Shown here: positions 19,034 to 30,101 of the stretch, piece after piece
Position numbering within the stretch: the stretch's first letter is position 1
Layout: each line of letters opens with the position of its first letter
Assembly: GCF_001425945.1 (NCBI RefSeq)
Contig: NZ_LMEB01000004.1
Location: 234,537 to 298,536, forward strand
Direction: 5' to 3'
DNA length: 64,000 nucleotides
From: Brevundimonas sp. Root1279
GTDB lineage: Bacteria; Pseudomonadota; Alphaproteobacteria; Caulobacterales; Caulobacteraceae
The notes under the pieces: generated by a model
Databases searched by the model: none
Seen by the model: the letters and a program-made list of their open reading frames with translations, nothing else
What the model was told of the DNA's origin: nothing
Made by a program: the position numbers and the translations under genes

Positions 19034-20062
19034 ATGGCGAAGGCCCCCGCCGCCAAGAGTGATTCAAGCAAGGCGGCGAAGCTGCCCAATACGCCCCAGG
19101 CCTCGAAGGAGGACCTGCTGCGCTTCTACCGAGAGATGGTTCTCATCCGCCGCTTCGAGGAGCGTGCGGGCCAGCTGTACGGCATGGGCCTGATCGGCGG
19201 CTTCTGCCACCTGTACATCGGCCAGGAGGCCGTGGCGGTGGGCGTTCAGGAGAGCGTCAAACAGGGCCACGACAAGATCATCACCGGCTACCGCGACCAC
19301 GGCCACATGCTGGCCGCGGGCATGGATCCTAAGGAAGTGATGGCCGAACTCACGGGCCGCATCGGCGGTTCGTCGAAGGGCAAGGGCGGCTCGATGCACA
19401 TGTTCGACGTGCCGACCGGCTTCTACGGGGGTCACGGCATCGTCGGCGCCCAGGTGGCGCTGGGCACTGGCCTGGCCTTCGCCGGCCACTACCGCGGCGA
19501 CGATTCGGTCTCGTTCATCTATTTCGGCGACGGCGCGGCCAACCAGGGCCAAGTCTACGAGAGCTTCAACATGGCCCAGCTGTGGAAGCTGCCGGCCATC
19601 TACATCATCGAGAACAACCAGTACGCCATGGGCACCTCGATCGAGCGCGCCTCGTCGACGACCGAGCTGTACATGCGCGGCGCCAGCTTCGGCATCCCGG
19701 GCGAGCAGGTTGACGGCATGGATGTGCTCGCGGTCCGCGACGCCACGGCCCGCGCCGTGAAGCGCGCCCGCGAAGGCGGCGGCCCCTTCATCCTTGAGGT
19801 GAAGACCTATCGCTACCGCGGTCACTCGATGTCGGATCCGGCCAAGTACCGCACCAAGGAGGAGGTCGACGAGGTCAAGAAGACCCGCGACCCGATCGAG
19901 CACGTGAAGCTGCTCCTCGAACAGGCGAAGGCCACCGAGGACGAGCTGAAGGTCATCGACAACGAGATCAAGGCGATCGTCGCCGAAGCCGTGCAGTTCG
20001 CACAGGAAAGCCCGGAGCCGGATCCGTCCGAGCTCTATACAGACGTCTACGTGGAGGCCTGA
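19034..20062 (+). CDS. pdhA: Pyruvate dehydrogenase E1 component, alpha subunit
   Basis: 342 residues. The thiamine-diphosphate motif runs from GDGAAN (165-170) to NN (194-195), and the phosphorylation-loop-like [15 protein letters not shown] is present. With PdhB it decarboxylates pyruvate and transfers the acetyl group to lipoyl domains. A Lys/Ala-rich N-terminal 25 residues precede the conserved domain. First gene of the PDH operon; pdhB follows after 2 bases. Its promoter region holds the palindrome at 18994-19009. Confidence 0.97.
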   Translation: MAKAPAAKSDSSKAAKLPNTPQASKEDLLRFYREMVLIRRFEERAGQLYGMGLIGGFCHLYIGQEAVAVGVQESVKQGHDKIITGYRDHGHMLAAGMDPKEVMAELTGRIGGSSKGKGGSMHMFDVPTGFYGGHGIVGAQVALGTGLAFAGHYRGDDSVSFIYFGDGAANQGQVYESFNMAQLWKLPAIYIIENNQYAMGTSIERASSTTELYMRGASFGIPGEQVDGMDVLAVRDATARAVKRAREGGGPFILEVKTYRYRGHSMSDPAKYRTKEEVDEVKKTRDPIEHVKLLLEQAKATEDELKVIDNEIKAIVAEAVQFAQESPEPDPSELYTDVYVEA

Positions 20063-20064
20063 TC

Positions 20065-21432
20065 GTGACCGACATTCTGATGCCGGCGCTGTCCCCCACG
20101 ATGGAAGAGGGCACGCTGACCAAATGGCACATCAAGCCCGGGGACGTCGTCTCCGCCGGCCAAGTGATCGCCGAGATCGAGACCGACAAGGCCACGATGG
20201 AAGTCGAGGCCGTCGATGAGGGCGAAGTGCTGGAAATCCTCGTCGCCGAGGGCTCCGAGAACGTGAAGGTCAACACGCCGATCGCCCGTCTCGCGGGCGA
20301 GGACGGCGCGGCTGCTCCGGCGCCGAAGGCCGAGGCTCCGGCCGCTGCGCCCGCCGAAGCCACGGGCGAGCCCGAGAAGGCCGCCGCCCCGGTCAGCGCG
20401 ACGCCGAAGGTCGAACTGCGTGATCCGGAAATCCCGGCCGACGCCAAGCTGGTCAAGACGACCATCCGCGACGCCCTGCGCGACGCCATGGCCGAAGAGA
20501 TGCGCCGCGACCCGTCGGTCTTCCTGATCGGCGAGGAAGTCGCCCAGTACCAGGGCGCCTACAAGGTCAGCCGCGAACTGCTGCAGGAGTTCGGCGACAA
20601 GCGCGTCGTCGACACTCCGATCACCGAGCACGGCTTCGCCGGCTTGGGCGTCGGCGCCGCCATGGCCGGCCTGAAGCCGATCGTCGAGTTCATGACGTGG
20701 AACTTCGGCATGCAGGCCATCGACCACATCATCAACTCGGCGGCCAAGACGCTCTACATGTCGGGCGGCCAGATCCGCGCGCCCATCGTGTTCCGCGGAC
20801 CGAACGGCGCCGCCAGCCGCGTGGCGGCCCAGCACAGCCAGGACTATTCGGCCTGGTACGCCCAGGTCCCGGGTCTGAAGGTCATTGCGCCGTATGACGC
20901 GGCCGACGCCAAGGGCCTGCTCAAGGCTGCCATCCGCGATCCGAACCCGGTCGTCTTCCTCGAGCACGAGATGATGTACGGCCTCGAGTTCGACGTGCCG
21001 GACATCGAGGACTACGTCGTGCCGATCGGCAAGGCCAAGGTTCGTCGCGAAGGCACGGACGTCACCATCACGGCGCACAGCCGCATGGTCGGCTTCGCTC
21101 TGCAGGCCGCTGAGCAACTGGCCGGGGAGGGGATCTCCTGCGAGGTGATCGACCTGCGCACCCTGCGTCCGCTGGATCACGAGACGATCGTCGAGAGCGT
21201 CAAGAAGACCAGCCGCCTGGTCTCGGCCGAAGAAGGCTGGGGTCCGATGGGGGTCGGCGCCGAGGTCGTGGCCCGCGTCATCGAGCACGCGTTCGACTAC
21301 CTGGACGCCCCGCCGCTGCGCGTGCACCAGGAAGACGTGCCGCTGCCCTACGCCGCCAACCTGGAAGTGCTGTCGCTTCCGGGCGTCGACAAGATCGTGG
21401 ATGCTGTCCGGAAGGTGACCTATGTCGGCTGA
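20065..21432 (+). CDS. pdhB: Pyruvate dehydrogenase E1 beta subunit with N-terminal lipoyl domain
   Basis: 455 residues, longer than a plain E1 beta (about 330) because residues 1-76 form a lipoyl domain with the lipoylated Lys42 in ETDKATME. An Ala/Pro/Glu linker (about 78-125) joins it to the transketolase-like E1 beta domain ([40 protein letters not shown]). This fusion is known from alphaproteobacteria. The GTG start is 2 bases after pdhA. The stop overlaps the start of the DUF5076 gene by 11 bases. It provides the second half of the E1 active site and an extra swinging arm. Confidence 0.97.
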   Translation: MTDILMPALSPTMEEGTLTKWHIKPGDVVSAGQVIAEIETDKATMEVEAVDEGEVLEILVAEGSENVKVNTPIARLAGEDGAAAPAPKAEAPAAAPAEATGEPEKAAAPVSATPKVELRDPEIPADAKLVKTTIRDALRDAMAEEMRRDPSVFLIGEEVAQYQGAYKVSRELLQEFGDKRVVDTPITEHGFAGLGVGAAMAGLKPIVEFMTWNFGMQAIDHIINSAAKTLYMSGGQIRAPIVFRGPNGAASRVAAQHSQDYSAWYAQVPGLKVIAPYDAADAKGLLKAAIRDPNPVVFLEHEMMYGLEFDVPDIEDYVVPIGKAKVRREGTDVTITAHSRMVGFALQAAEQLAGEGISCEVIDLRTLRPLDHETIVESVKKTSRLVSAEEGWGPMGVGAEVVARVIEHAFDYLDAPPLRVHQEDVPLPYAANLEVLSLPGVDKIVDAVRKVTYVG

Positions 21433-21721
21433 AACCAAGGCTCTGCCGATCCCCGAACCCGCGCTTCGACACGAGAACATCGACGAGGTCATTGAACTGA
21501 TCCGCGTCTGGTGGGTGGGCGAGCGGCCCCAGTCGATCATCCGACCGGTGGCCCGTGATCCCAAGCTGACCGGCGCGATCCTCGCCGAGCTCGCCTACAA
21601 CTTCGCCCGTGCCTACGAGGCCAACGTCGGCCTCGACCGGGAAGCCGCCTTCCAGGACATCATGAAGGGCTGGGAAGAGGCCCATCGGCTCGCCGCTGAA
21701 GACGTGAAGGAGCGCGCATGA
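21422..21721 (+). CDS. DUF5076 protein embedded in the PDH operon
   Basis: 99 residues, soluble, acidic and mostly helical: [26 protein letters not shown], then [22 protein letters not shown]. It matches what is annotated as DUF5076. It overlaps pdhB by 11 bases upstream, and its stop overlaps the pdhC start (ATGA), so it is translationally coupled to both. No catalytic motif is visible. The placement between E1 beta and E2 genes suggests a structural or regulatory partner of the complex, which is inference; the function is not established. Confidence 0.82.
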   Translation: MSAETKALPIPEPALRHENIDEVIELIRVWWVGERPQSIIRPVARDPKLTGAILAELAYNFARAYEANVGLDREAAFQDIMKGWEEAHRLAAEDVKERA

Positions 21722-22977
21722 CCGACATCCTGATGCCCGCCCTGTCTCCGACGATGGAGGAAGGCGTTCTCGCCAAATGGCACGTCAAGGTCGGCGACAC
21801 CGTCAAGGCCGGCGACGTCATCGCCGAGATTGAGACCGACAAGGCGACCATGGAGGTCGAGGCCGTCGACGAGGGCGAAATCACCGACATCCTCGTGGCC
21901 GAAGGCTCCGAGGGCGTGAAGGTCAACACGCCGATCGCCCGCCTCAAGGACGAGGGCGGCGCCGCCGCTCCGGCTCCGAAGGCCGCGGAAGCGCCCAAGG
22001 CTGCTGCCGCCCCGGCCGCGCCTGCAACCGCCCAGCCGGCGCCCGCCGCCGCCGCGCCGGCCAAGGCCGCGGGCGCCCGTATCTTCGCGTCGCCCCTGGC
22101 CCGCCGTCTGGCCGCCCAGGCCGGCCTGGACCTCGCTTCGATCAAGGGCACCGGCCCGCACGGCCGCGTCGTCAAGCGCGACGTCGAGGGCGCGGGCAAG
22201 GGCGGGGCTCAGCCCGCCGCAGCATCCGCCGCTGTCGGCGCCGAGCCGCGCAAGGTGCAGAGCCTGGCCCAGATGGGCATCCCGGACGGCAGCTACGACC
22301 TCGTTCCGCTGGACGGCATGCGCAAGGCGATCGCTCGCCGCCTGACCGACAGCTTCCGCGACGTGCCGCACTTCCCGCTGACCATCGATTGCGAGATCGA
22401 CGGCCTGCTGGCGTCCCGCGCCAAGGTGAACGCCCTTCTCGAGAAGGACGGCGTGAAGGTCTCGGTCAACGACTTCGTCATCAAGGCCAGCGCCATGGCC
22501 CTGAAGGCGGTGCCGGAGGCCAACGCCAGCTACTCGCCGGAAGGCATCGCCATGCACCACAACGCCGACGTGGCGATGGCGGTGGCGATCGACGGCGGCC
22601 TGATCACCCCGATCATTCGCAAGGCCGAGACCAAGTCGCTGTCGCAGATCGCGACCGAGTCGAAGGACCTGGCCAAGCGCGCCCGTGACCGCAAGCTGAA
22701 GCCCGAGGAGTTCCAGGGCGGCACCTTCAGCGTGTCCAACCTGGGCATGTTCGGAATCAAGGCGTTCGCCTCAATCATCAACGAGCCGCAGGGCGCCATC
22801 ATGAGCGTCGGGGCAGGGGAGCAGCGTCCGGTCGTCAAGAACGGCCAGCTCGCCGTCGCCACCGTCATGACCGTGACCCTGACCTGCGATCATCGCGTGG
22901 TCGACGGGGCCGTCGGGGCGAAATTCCTTCAGGTCTTCAAGGCGATGATCGAAGACCCGGTGACCATGCTGGCCTGA
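21718..22977 (+). CDS. pdhC: Pyruvate dehydrogenase E2, dihydrolipoamide acetyltransferase
   Basis: 419 residues with the normal order of E2 domains: lipoyl domain 1-76 (Lys42 in ETDKATME), Ala/Pro linker, peripheral-subunit-binding domain near 119-156 ([22 protein letters not shown]), a second linker and the acyltransferase domain ending in TCDHRVVDG with the catalytic His. It takes acetyl groups from E1 and forms acetyl-CoA, and builds the core of the complex. The lipoyl domain is almost identical in protein sequence to that of PdhB. A CAGGCGG/CCGCCTG hairpin follows the stop. Confidence 0.97.
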   Translation: MTDILMPALSPTMEEGVLAKWHVKVGDTVKAGDVIAEIETDKATMEVEAVDEGEITDILVAEGSEGVKVNTPIARLKDEGGAAAPAPKAAEAPKAAAAPAAPATAQPAPAAAAPAKAAGARIFASPLARRLAAQAGLDLASIKGTGPHGRVVKRDVEGAGKGGAQPAAASAAVGAEPRKVQSLAQMGIPDGSYDLVPLDGMRKAIARRLTDSFRDVPHFPLTIDCEIDGLLASRAKVNALLEKDGVKVSVNDFVIKASAMALKAVPEANASYSPEGIAMHHNADVAMAVAIDGGLITPIIRKAETKSLSQIATESKDLAKRARDRKLKPEEFQGGTFSVSNLGMFGIKAFASIINEPQGAIMSVGAGEQRPVVKNGQLAVATVMTVTLTCDHRVVDGAVGAKFLQVFKAMIEDPVTMLA

Positions 22978-22984
22978 TCCGCGA

Positions 22985-23013
22985 CAGGCGGTGGCGTATC
23001 CCCGCGCCGCCTG
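22985..23013 (+). terminator. Hairpin after pdhC
   Basis: CAGGCGG (22985-22991) pairs perfectly with CCGCCTG (23007-23013), 8 bases after the pdhC stop. There is no T-run, so it may be a rho-dependent or partial terminator, or an RNA-stabilising hairpin before the DUF3667 and lpdA genes. Confidence 0.4.
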
Positions 23014-23078
23014 AACGGCTCAGCTTGAAGCGGCGCTGATCCTGCTGCCATAACCATGGTTCCTCGCGGGAGGAGCCC

Positions 23079-24101
23079 TTGGTCGACGCGTCGTCAGAAT
23101 CCGACCCGTCTCCGCCCGTCCGGCGAAGACGGAGGCGCTCGCCCCCGAAAGCCGGCAAGGCGCCTGGCTTTTGCAAGACCTGCGGGACCAAGCTGCGCGG
23201 CCGCTACTGCCATGACTGCGGCCACGACAGCTTGCCGATGGCGCGGCGGATGAAGGACCTCGGCGTCGAGTTCGTCGATTCCATCTTCTCCTACACCGCC
23301 GCTGTGCCCCGCACCGCCTGGGCGTTGATCCATGAGCCGGGGTCGGTTCCCCACGCGCACAGGGAAGGGGACAAGAGCCGCTTCCTGCCGCCGATCCGCC
23401 TCTATCTGACGGCGTCGCTGCTGTTCTTCCTGTTCCTGGGCCTGAGCGGGACGAAGCTGCTGCAGTTCACCGCCTACCGCACCTCCGATGAGGCGCCCTG
23501 GGTGCGCAGCACGCCGGAAAGCTGGTTGGCCGGCGGCTTCCGCATCACCACGGTCGCGCTCGAACGGCCGCTCAACTCGACGCCTGATCCCGCGATCCTC
23601 GCCGCCTTCGACCAGGCCGCGCGTCAGAACGAGGGGGCTGACGAGTTGGACAGGGAGGTGATGCGGATGATGCACACGATCATCCAGGATCCGTCGAAGC
23701 TGAACGCCAACCTGTCATCATGGATGTCCCGGGCGCTGTGGCTGATGATGCCGCTGTATGGGCTGCTGCTCTGGCCGCTGTTCTTCCGCGGGCGGCTGTT
23801 GATCGAGCACGTCATCTTCGCCCTCTGGGCGCACAGCATCCTCTTCCTGATGCTCGCCTTCGGGGCCATCTGGAACCTGCTCGGCGTAGGCTACGGCCTG
23901 CCGCTGGCGCTTGTCGGATATCAGGTCTGGATTACGCGCGGGCTGAAAGGCTACTACGGGCCTAGCTGGGCGTTCGCGATCCTGAAAGGCGCGATTCACA
24001 CCGCAGCCTACATCGGACTCCTATGGGGCCCGGCGATGTTTATCTTTTTCCTCTGGGAGGTGGGTCAGAACACCTCCGCGGAGTTCTGGTTCGGAGAATA
24101 G
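23079..24101 (+). CDS. DUF3667 membrane protein with N-terminal zinc ribbon
   Basis: 340 residues from TTG 23079, preceded by GGAGGAG. A zinc-ribbon with four cysteines (CKTCGTKLRGRYCHDCG) near residues 29-45 is followed by MARRMKDLGVEFVDSIFSYTAAVPRTAW and a set of hydrophobic helices, including one near 110 and several after 210. This arrangement fits DUF3667. Ribbon inside, membrane part embedded; the function is unknown. It sits between pdhC and lpdA, only 6 bases before lpdA, so it is probably in the same transcript as lpdA. Confidence 0.82.
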   Translation: MVDASSESDPSPPVRRRRRRSPPKAGKAPGFCKTCGTKLRGRYCHDCGHDSLPMARRMKDLGVEFVDSIFSYTAAVPRTAWALIHEPGSVPHAHREGDKSRFLPPIRLYLTASLLFFLFLGLSGTKLLQFTAYRTSDEAPWVRSTPESWLAGGFRITTVALERPLNSTPDPAILAAFDQAARQNEGADELDREVMRMMHTIIQDPSKLNANLSSWMSRALWLMMPLYGLLLWPLFFRGRLLIEHVIFALWAHSILFLMLAFGAIWNLLGVGYGLPLALVGYQVWITRGLKGYYGPSWAFAILKGAIHTAAYIGLLWGPAMFIFFLWEVGQNTSAEFWFGE

Positions 24102-24107
24102 GAAGCC

Positions 24108-25510
<1,403 letters not shown>

Positions 25511-25511
<1 letters not shown>

Positions 25512-25972
25512 TGCTAACGGTCCATTACGCCCTCACGCGCAACGAGCTATGGCTTTGGTACTGTGCGATCGTACGCAAGGGGTTCTGGGTCTACCTGCTC
25601 GGCGTGCCCGTGCTTGCCTGCGGATTGTTCGCCATAACGAGAATTGGCGGCTCCATATTCGCTGGGATCGTTTGGGGACTGATCTACAGCGCTGTACTGA
25701 TCCTGTTCGCCGTCCTGTGGCCCCAGGTGCGATATCGCGCCGACGAGCGGACACTGACCTTTGGCGACAAAGGCATAACGGCAGTTCGCGGCAAGCAGGC
25801 CGTTCAGGTGCCGTGGGCGAAGATCCACTCGGTCACGAATGAAGCCGTTGGAATTGTGATCGCTCGCCGAAACTACAATGCGCTGATCATTCCGCACCGA
25901 GCGTTTGGCGACACAAGCGCATCAGCTGACGCGTTCCGAACCATTTCGGCCTTTCACCAACAATCGCGCTAG
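25511..25972 (+). CDS. YcxB-like membrane protein
   Basis: 153 residues starting at the ATG that overlaps the lpdA stop. Two hydrophobic helices (about residues 23-70) are followed by a C-terminal domain with DERTLTFGDKGITAVRGKQAVQVPWAKIHSVTNE, a pattern of YcxB-like proteins of unknown function. The base composition is visibly less GC-rich than the flanking genes, with many A/T third positions, hinting at later acquisition. It ends convergently with the DUF3606 gene, overlapping 4 bases. Confidence 0.75.
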
Positions 25973-26151
25973 CGCTTCTTCCCGAGCTCGGCCGCGATGT
26001 CCTTGGTCATCCGACCGACCTTGCGGTGGGCGGCGGTGATCTGGTCGCGGGTCACGCCCCAGCGCTTCATCCAGTATTCGACCGCCTGGCGTTCCGACAG
26101 GTCGAGCCGGTCCTTGTCGATGAAGCCGCGCTTGTCCTTCAGGCCCGCCAT
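25969..26151 (-). CDS. DUF3606 small protein
   Basis: 60 residues, strongly charged: DKDRLDLSERQAVEYWMKRWGVTRDQITAAHRKVG, which matches the short DUF3606 family found widely in alphaproteobacteria. No function is established. It may be translated from ATG 26151; an alternative longer frame upstream looks spurious. It is convergent with the YcxB-like gene. The 74 bases up to the crystallin-like gene show nothing notable. Confidence 0.78.
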   Translation of the reverse strand: MAGLKDKRGFIDKDRLDLSERQAVEYWMKRWGVTRDQITAAHRKVGRMTKDIAAELGKKR

Positions 26152-26225
26152 GGTCGTCCTTTCGCCGTGCCGTCCACCCTACGCCGCTTCCCGGTTGCTG
26201 GCGAGCCGGGAAGGGCGGCCGGCCC

Positions 26226-26804
26226 CTAGAAGGGCGTCCGGCTGCACAACACGTCGGCGACCACGGATCTGCGATCGACCGTCTCGGTCGTCTGGGTCCG
26301 CGACATGACCCAGCCGACCGACCGGCAGAACGAGTTGGCCTCGCTACGGGCGCAGCTGGAATTGCCGCCGCCTGTGCACTCGATGCGCTGGCCGTTGCGC
26401 AAGGGGGCCGGAAAGAACTCGGACGAGGCTCCGCGCAGCGACTGGCCGACACCCGTGCCGAAGCCGCCGGTCGGCCGCATGGACTGGATATTGCGGAACT
26501 GGCTGCTCAGGGTGGGCATGTCGCGGTCTACCGTGATGCAACGCCCGGTGTAGTTGCGGCCGGTGCAGATCTGCCATTCGCCGCTGCGCACGCGGATCGA
26601 ACGCGCGTCCCAGGCCAGGTTGAGGTTGGGCTCCGGCCCCGTGACCGAGCGCACCGCGCCTTGGAAGAAGGTGTCGCGGTGAACCAGGGCTTCGAGACCG
26701 CCTTGGGGCGGCCTTGACTGCATCGCGGCGGCGGCTTCGTCCTGGGCTGCGCTGGGCGGGGTGGCCGCCAGCAGCGCAAGCATGGCGCCGATCATCACAC
26801 GCAT
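26226..26804 (-). CDS. Secreted beta/gamma-crystallin-like protein
   Basis: 192 residues with a signal peptide (MRVMIGAMLALLAATPPSAAQ). Residues about 38-110 contain VHRDTFFQGAVRSVTGPEPNL and WQICTGRNYTGRCITVDRDMPTLSSQFRNIQSMR, the spacing of a beta/gamma-crystallin double-Greek-key repeat. The C-terminal part has paired cysteines (IECTGGGNSSC...SFC). Bacterial members can bind calcium and are exported; the role is not known. A candidate promoter lies at 26911-26940. Confidence 0.8.
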   Translation of the reverse strand: MRVMIGAMLALLAATPPSAAQDEAAAAMQSRPPQGGLEALVHRDTFFQGAVRSVTGPEPNLNLAWDARSIRVRSGEWQICTGRNYTGRCITVDRDMPTLSSQFRNIQSMRPTGGFGTGVGQSLRGASSEFFPAPLRNGQRIECTGGGNSSCARSEANSFCRSVGWVMSRTQTTETVDRRSVVADVLCSRTPF

Positions 26805-26910
26805 CGGAAACTCCTGTCCGTTGCGCCCACCAACCGTCCGTAAGCAAAACAGGGCGGCGGGGGCCGTAGTTCCGGGCCGTCCTCGGCCCCATGCATTGTT
26901 CGCCTAAGAT

Positions 26911-26940
26911 ATATTATGTGAAGTGAAAATGGCGGTTCAG
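26911..26940 (-). promoter_or_regulatory. Candidate promoter of the crystallin-like gene
   Basis: Read on the minus strand, CTGAAC (26940-26935) is followed after 18 bases by TAATAT (26916-26911). The surrounding bases are strikingly AT-rich for this genome. About 107 bases separate it from the start codon at 26804. Confidence 0.4.
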
Positions 26941-26957
26941 AGCCGGCAATGGCGCCG

Positions 26958-28406
26958 CTAAACGCCGGCCCGTGTGTCCTTGTAGATCGTGCCATCCTTC
27001 ATGATGACCTTGAAGTTGGTCGGATCGGCGATGAGATTCAGGTTCGCGGTTGGGTCGCCGTCCACAACCAGGATGTCGGCCATAGCGCCTTGCTCGATCA
27101 CGCCGAGCTTGCCCGGATACGGATTGCGCGGTCCGGACAGCGCCATCAGCTCGCCGTTGCGCGCCGTCGCCATCTGCAGCGCCTCGGCGGCGCTGTACCA
27201 GTTCGACATGCGCGCCAGCATCAGCCCCTGGCGCGGCAGGATTTCCGGCGAGAACAGCAGATCGGTCCCGAAGGCGGTCTTGATCCCGTGTCGGCGCGCC
27301 AGCGGATACATCGTCCCCGTCCCCTCCAGGACCTGAAGAAGGTTAACGCGGCTCTGACCCGTCAGGGGCGCCTGGTCCTCCTCGCTGTAGAACGGTTGCG
27401 TGCTCAGCCACACGCCGCGCTCGGCCATCATCCGCGCCGTGGTCTCGTCCATCATATGGCCATGCTCGATGCACTGGACTCCGGCGGCGATCGCCCGCTG
27501 GATCTGCTCCGGCGGATAGGCGTGCACAGCCACATAGGTGCGGCGCTCCGCCGCCGTCTCGACACCGGCCCGAAACTCGGCCTCGCCGTAGGTGAACATG
27601 TCCAGGGTGGTCCGCGGCGACGAGACGCCGCCCCCGCCGACCATCTTGATCTGGGTCGCGCCCTGAAGAAGCTGCTCGCGGGCCCGCAGCCGCACCTCGT
27701 CAATGGAGTCCGCGATACTGCCGCCGCCGATATGCTCCATATGACTGAGCCGGCCGCCCGGGCTGCGCGGAATGTCCTCCAACGGCCGCATGTCGCCGTG
27801 GCCGCCCGAGGTGGTGATCATGGTGCCGGACGGATAGATCCGCGGCCCTGTCGCCATGCCCCTGTCGATGGCCTGGGCCAACGGGAACGACGGCCCGCCC
27901 AGATCGCGCACCGTGGTGAAGCCCCGCATCAGGGTGCGTTCCGCCTCGGCGCTAGCGGCGAGGAAGATGAAGCCGATATCGGCGGTCGTGAGAGCCATGA
28001 GCGGCAGGGCCGCGAACATGGTGTGCCAGTGGGCGTCGATCAGCCCCGGCATCAGCACCCCTCCCCCGCAGTCGATCGTCCGCGCCCCGTCCGGCGGTGC
28101 GGCGTCGCCTTCGATCAACCGTGTGATGCGATTGCCTTCGACCAGCAGTTGGACGCCGCCGCGCGTCCGTGACGCCTTGCCGTCGAACAGCAGGAAGTTG
28201 CGGAACGCCGTCGGCGGCTGCACTGCCTGCGCCCGTACGGTCCCACTCAGCCCAAGAGCAGCGAACGAACCGGTCGCCCCGGCGACGAATCCGCGCCGCG
28301 AAAGCCCTCGGCTGATCCGGTCGGCGGCGAACTTCAGGGCAGGCTGGCAACAGCCGCAGCCTGCGGCTGCACCCTCGGAATCGACAGTCGAACAGGTGAA
28401 CACCAC
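26958..28406 (-). CDS. Tat-exported amidohydrolase-family protein
   Basis: 482 residues, GTG start (28406, or a second GTG 3 bases on) behind AGGAG. An unusual N-terminus of about 35 residues contains Cys-Gly-Cys-Cys before a twin-arginine signal (SRRGFVAGATGSFAALG). The mature enzyme has the metal-dependent amidohydrolase motifs GLIDAHWHT (metal His pair), IKMVGGGGVSSP with the bridging Lys, VHAYPP, EHGH and FGTDLLF (Asp). Such proteins include imidazolonepropionase- and prolidase-like hydrolases. The substrate is unknown. It is divergent from nhaC across 178 bases. Confidence 0.88.
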   Translation of the reverse strand: MVFTCSTVDSEGAAAGCGCCQPALKFAADRISRGLSRRGFVAGATGSFAALGLSGTVRAQAVQPPTAFRNFLLFDGKASRTRGGVQLLVEGNRITRLIEGDAAPPDGARTIDCGGGVLMPGLIDAHWHTMFAALPLMALTTADIGFIFLAASAEAERTLMRGFTTVRDLGGPSFPLAQAIDRGMATGPRIYPSGTMITTSGGHGDMRPLEDIPRSPGGRLSHMEHIGGGSIADSIDEVRLRAREQLLQGATQIKMVGGGGVSSPRTTLDMFTYGEAEFRAGVETAAERRTYVAVHAYPPEQIQRAIAAGVQCIEHGHMMDETTARMMAERGVWLSTQPFYSEEDQAPLTGQSRVNLLQVLEGTGTMYPLARRHGIKTAFGTDLLFSPEILPRQGLMLARMSNWYSAAEALQMATARNGELMALSGPRNPYPGKLGVIEQGAMADILVVDGDPTANLNLIADPTNFKVIMKDGTIYKDTRAGV

Positions 28407-28584
28407 ACGCGCTCCTGGTCGTAGCGGCCGTCAACGGCCCCCGACATCAAGGCAGGAAGCCCTGAGGATCGGTATCCGGTGAAACCCCGATGGCCACCGC
28501 AACGGTCTGCGAGACCGCCGTTCGCCAATGACCAGGCCCTGCCGCAGGCGTATGTTCACTGCGTCGACACGTGAAAGTCCGCCC

Positions 28585-30081
28585 ATGCCCACGGCCGATC
28601 CCGAGACCGAACGTCCGCACAGGCCGCTGTCCTACCTCGACGCCTTCGCGCCCCTGATCGCGCTGACCGTGTTGGTCAGCAGCGCCGTCGCCCTGTTCGG
28701 TCTCGACGCCATGAACGGCCCTCTGCAGGTCGCCATGATGCTGTCGGCGATGATCACCTCGATCATCATCCTCAAGAACGGGCACAGCTGGAGCGAGGTC
28801 GAGTCGGCCGGGAAGAAGGGCGTCTCCTCGGTCGTCAGCGCCATCTTCATCCTGCTCGCCATTGGGGCCCTGATCGGGACCTGGAACATGGCCGGGACCA
28901 TCCCGACCCTGGTCTACTACGGCCTGGCTCTGATCGATCCGAGCTGGTTCTACGTCGCCAGCCTGTTCGCCTGCGCCCTGATCTCGCTCGGCATCGGCAG
29001 CTCCTGGACGACCGTCGGCACCATAGGCGTCGGCCTGATGGGCTTGGCGACCCTGGCGGGCGTGTCGCCGGTGATCACCGCCGGCGCGGTCGTGTCAGGG
29101 GCCTATACCGGCGACAAGCTGTCCCCGCTGTCCGAGACGACCATCCTCGCGGCCCAGCTGAGCGACAACAACATCTACGTCCACCTACGCCACCAGGCGT
29201 GGGTGAGCATTCCGGCCTTCGCGATCGCCGCCGTAGGACTGACCATGCTCGGCCTCGCCGATCGCTCGCCCGGCGTCGGCGACGCCATGATCAACTCCGA
29301 GCTGATGGCGCTGGACCAGATCTTCTGGATCACGCCGCTGAACCTGCTGCCGCTCGTCCTGCTGATCTTCTTGTCGGTACGTAAGGCGCCGGCGTCGCTG
29401 GCGATCATGAGTTCGGCGCTGTTCGCGGGTCTGCTGGCCTGCCTCCTCCAGCCCCAGGCCGTGCTGGCGGCCTTTCCGGAAGCCACCGGCGGCTTCATCG
29501 ACTCCGTGAAGTCGGTCTGGCAGGTGATCGCCGGCGGCTACCACTCGGAGACGGGCATCAAGCCGGTCGACGATCTCCTGTCGCGCGGCGGCATGAGCAG
29601 CATGCTGCTGACCATCTGGCTGATCATCGTCGCCCTGGCGTTCGGTTCGCTGCTGGACGAGTTCGGCTTCCTGACCAAGCTGGTGACGCCGGTGCTGACC
29701 CGCGCGCGGCGCACCGGCAGCCTCGTCGCCACATCGGTCGGCACGGCCGTCGGCCTGAACGTGATCACGGCGGACCAGTATGTGGCCGTGGTCCTGCCGC
29801 TGCGCCTGTTCCGGGTCGAGTTCGAGAAGCGCGGCCTGGCGTCGACCAATCTGTCCCGCGCAGCCTCGGACGGCGGAATCGTCACCGCGCCGCTCGTGCC
29901 CTGGAATTCGTGCGGGGCCTATATGTCGGCGGTGCTGGGCGTGCCCACGCTCGCATACCTCCCCTACGCCATCTTCAACTACGTCAGTCCCCTGCTGGAC
30001 GTGCTGTACGGCTACACCAATTTCCGGATCGAGCGCATTCCGCCGGCCGCTGCGCCGACCGGGACAGCGCCGGCCGAATAG
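28585..30081 (+). CDS. nhaC: NhaC-family Na+/H+ antiporter
   Basis: 498 residues from ATG 28585 (earlier in-frame ATGs at 28528 and 28552 have no better ribosome site). About 11-12 membrane helices. Motifs: IGALIGTWNMAGTIPTLVYYG, GIGSSWTTVGTIGVG and SGAYTGDKLSPLSETTILA, and the C-terminal APLVPWNSCGAYM, all typical of NhaC. The protein exchanges Na+ for H+ at the inner membrane. It is one of two unrelated sodium/proton antiporters in the window. It ends 20 bases from the convergent SHOCT gene. Confidence 0.92.
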   Translation: MPTADPETERPHRPLSYLDAFAPLIALTVLVSSAVALFGLDAMNGPLQVAMMLSAMITSIIILKNGHSWSEVESAGKKGVSSVVSAIFILLAIGALIGTWNMAGTIPTLVYYGLALIDPSWFYVASLFACALISLGIGSSWTTVGTIGVGLMGLATLAGVSPVITAGAVVSGAYTGDKLSPLSETTILAAQLSDNNIYVHLRHQAWVSIPAFAIAAVGLTMLGLADRSPGVGDAMINSELMALDQIFWITPLNLLPLVLLIFLSVRKAPASLAIMSSALFAGLLACLLQPQAVLAAFPEATGGFIDSVKSVWQVIAGGYHSETGIKPVDDLLSRGGMSSMLLTIWLIIVALAFGSLLDEFGFLTKLVTPVLTRARRTGSLVATSVGTAVGLNVITADQYVAVVLPLRLFRVEFEKRGLASTNLSRAASDGGIVTAPLVPWNSCGAYMSAVLGVPTLAYLPYAIFNYVSPLLDVLYGYTNFRIERIPPAAAPTGTAPAE

Positions 30082-30101
30082 GCCCCTCCCCTCCCACTAG
30101 G

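Noticed and set aside
20065..21950. Near-identical lipoyl domains of pdhB and pdhC considered as recent gene conversion
   Set aside because: The DNA differs at many synonymous positions, so protein-level constraint on an old duplication explains the similarity.
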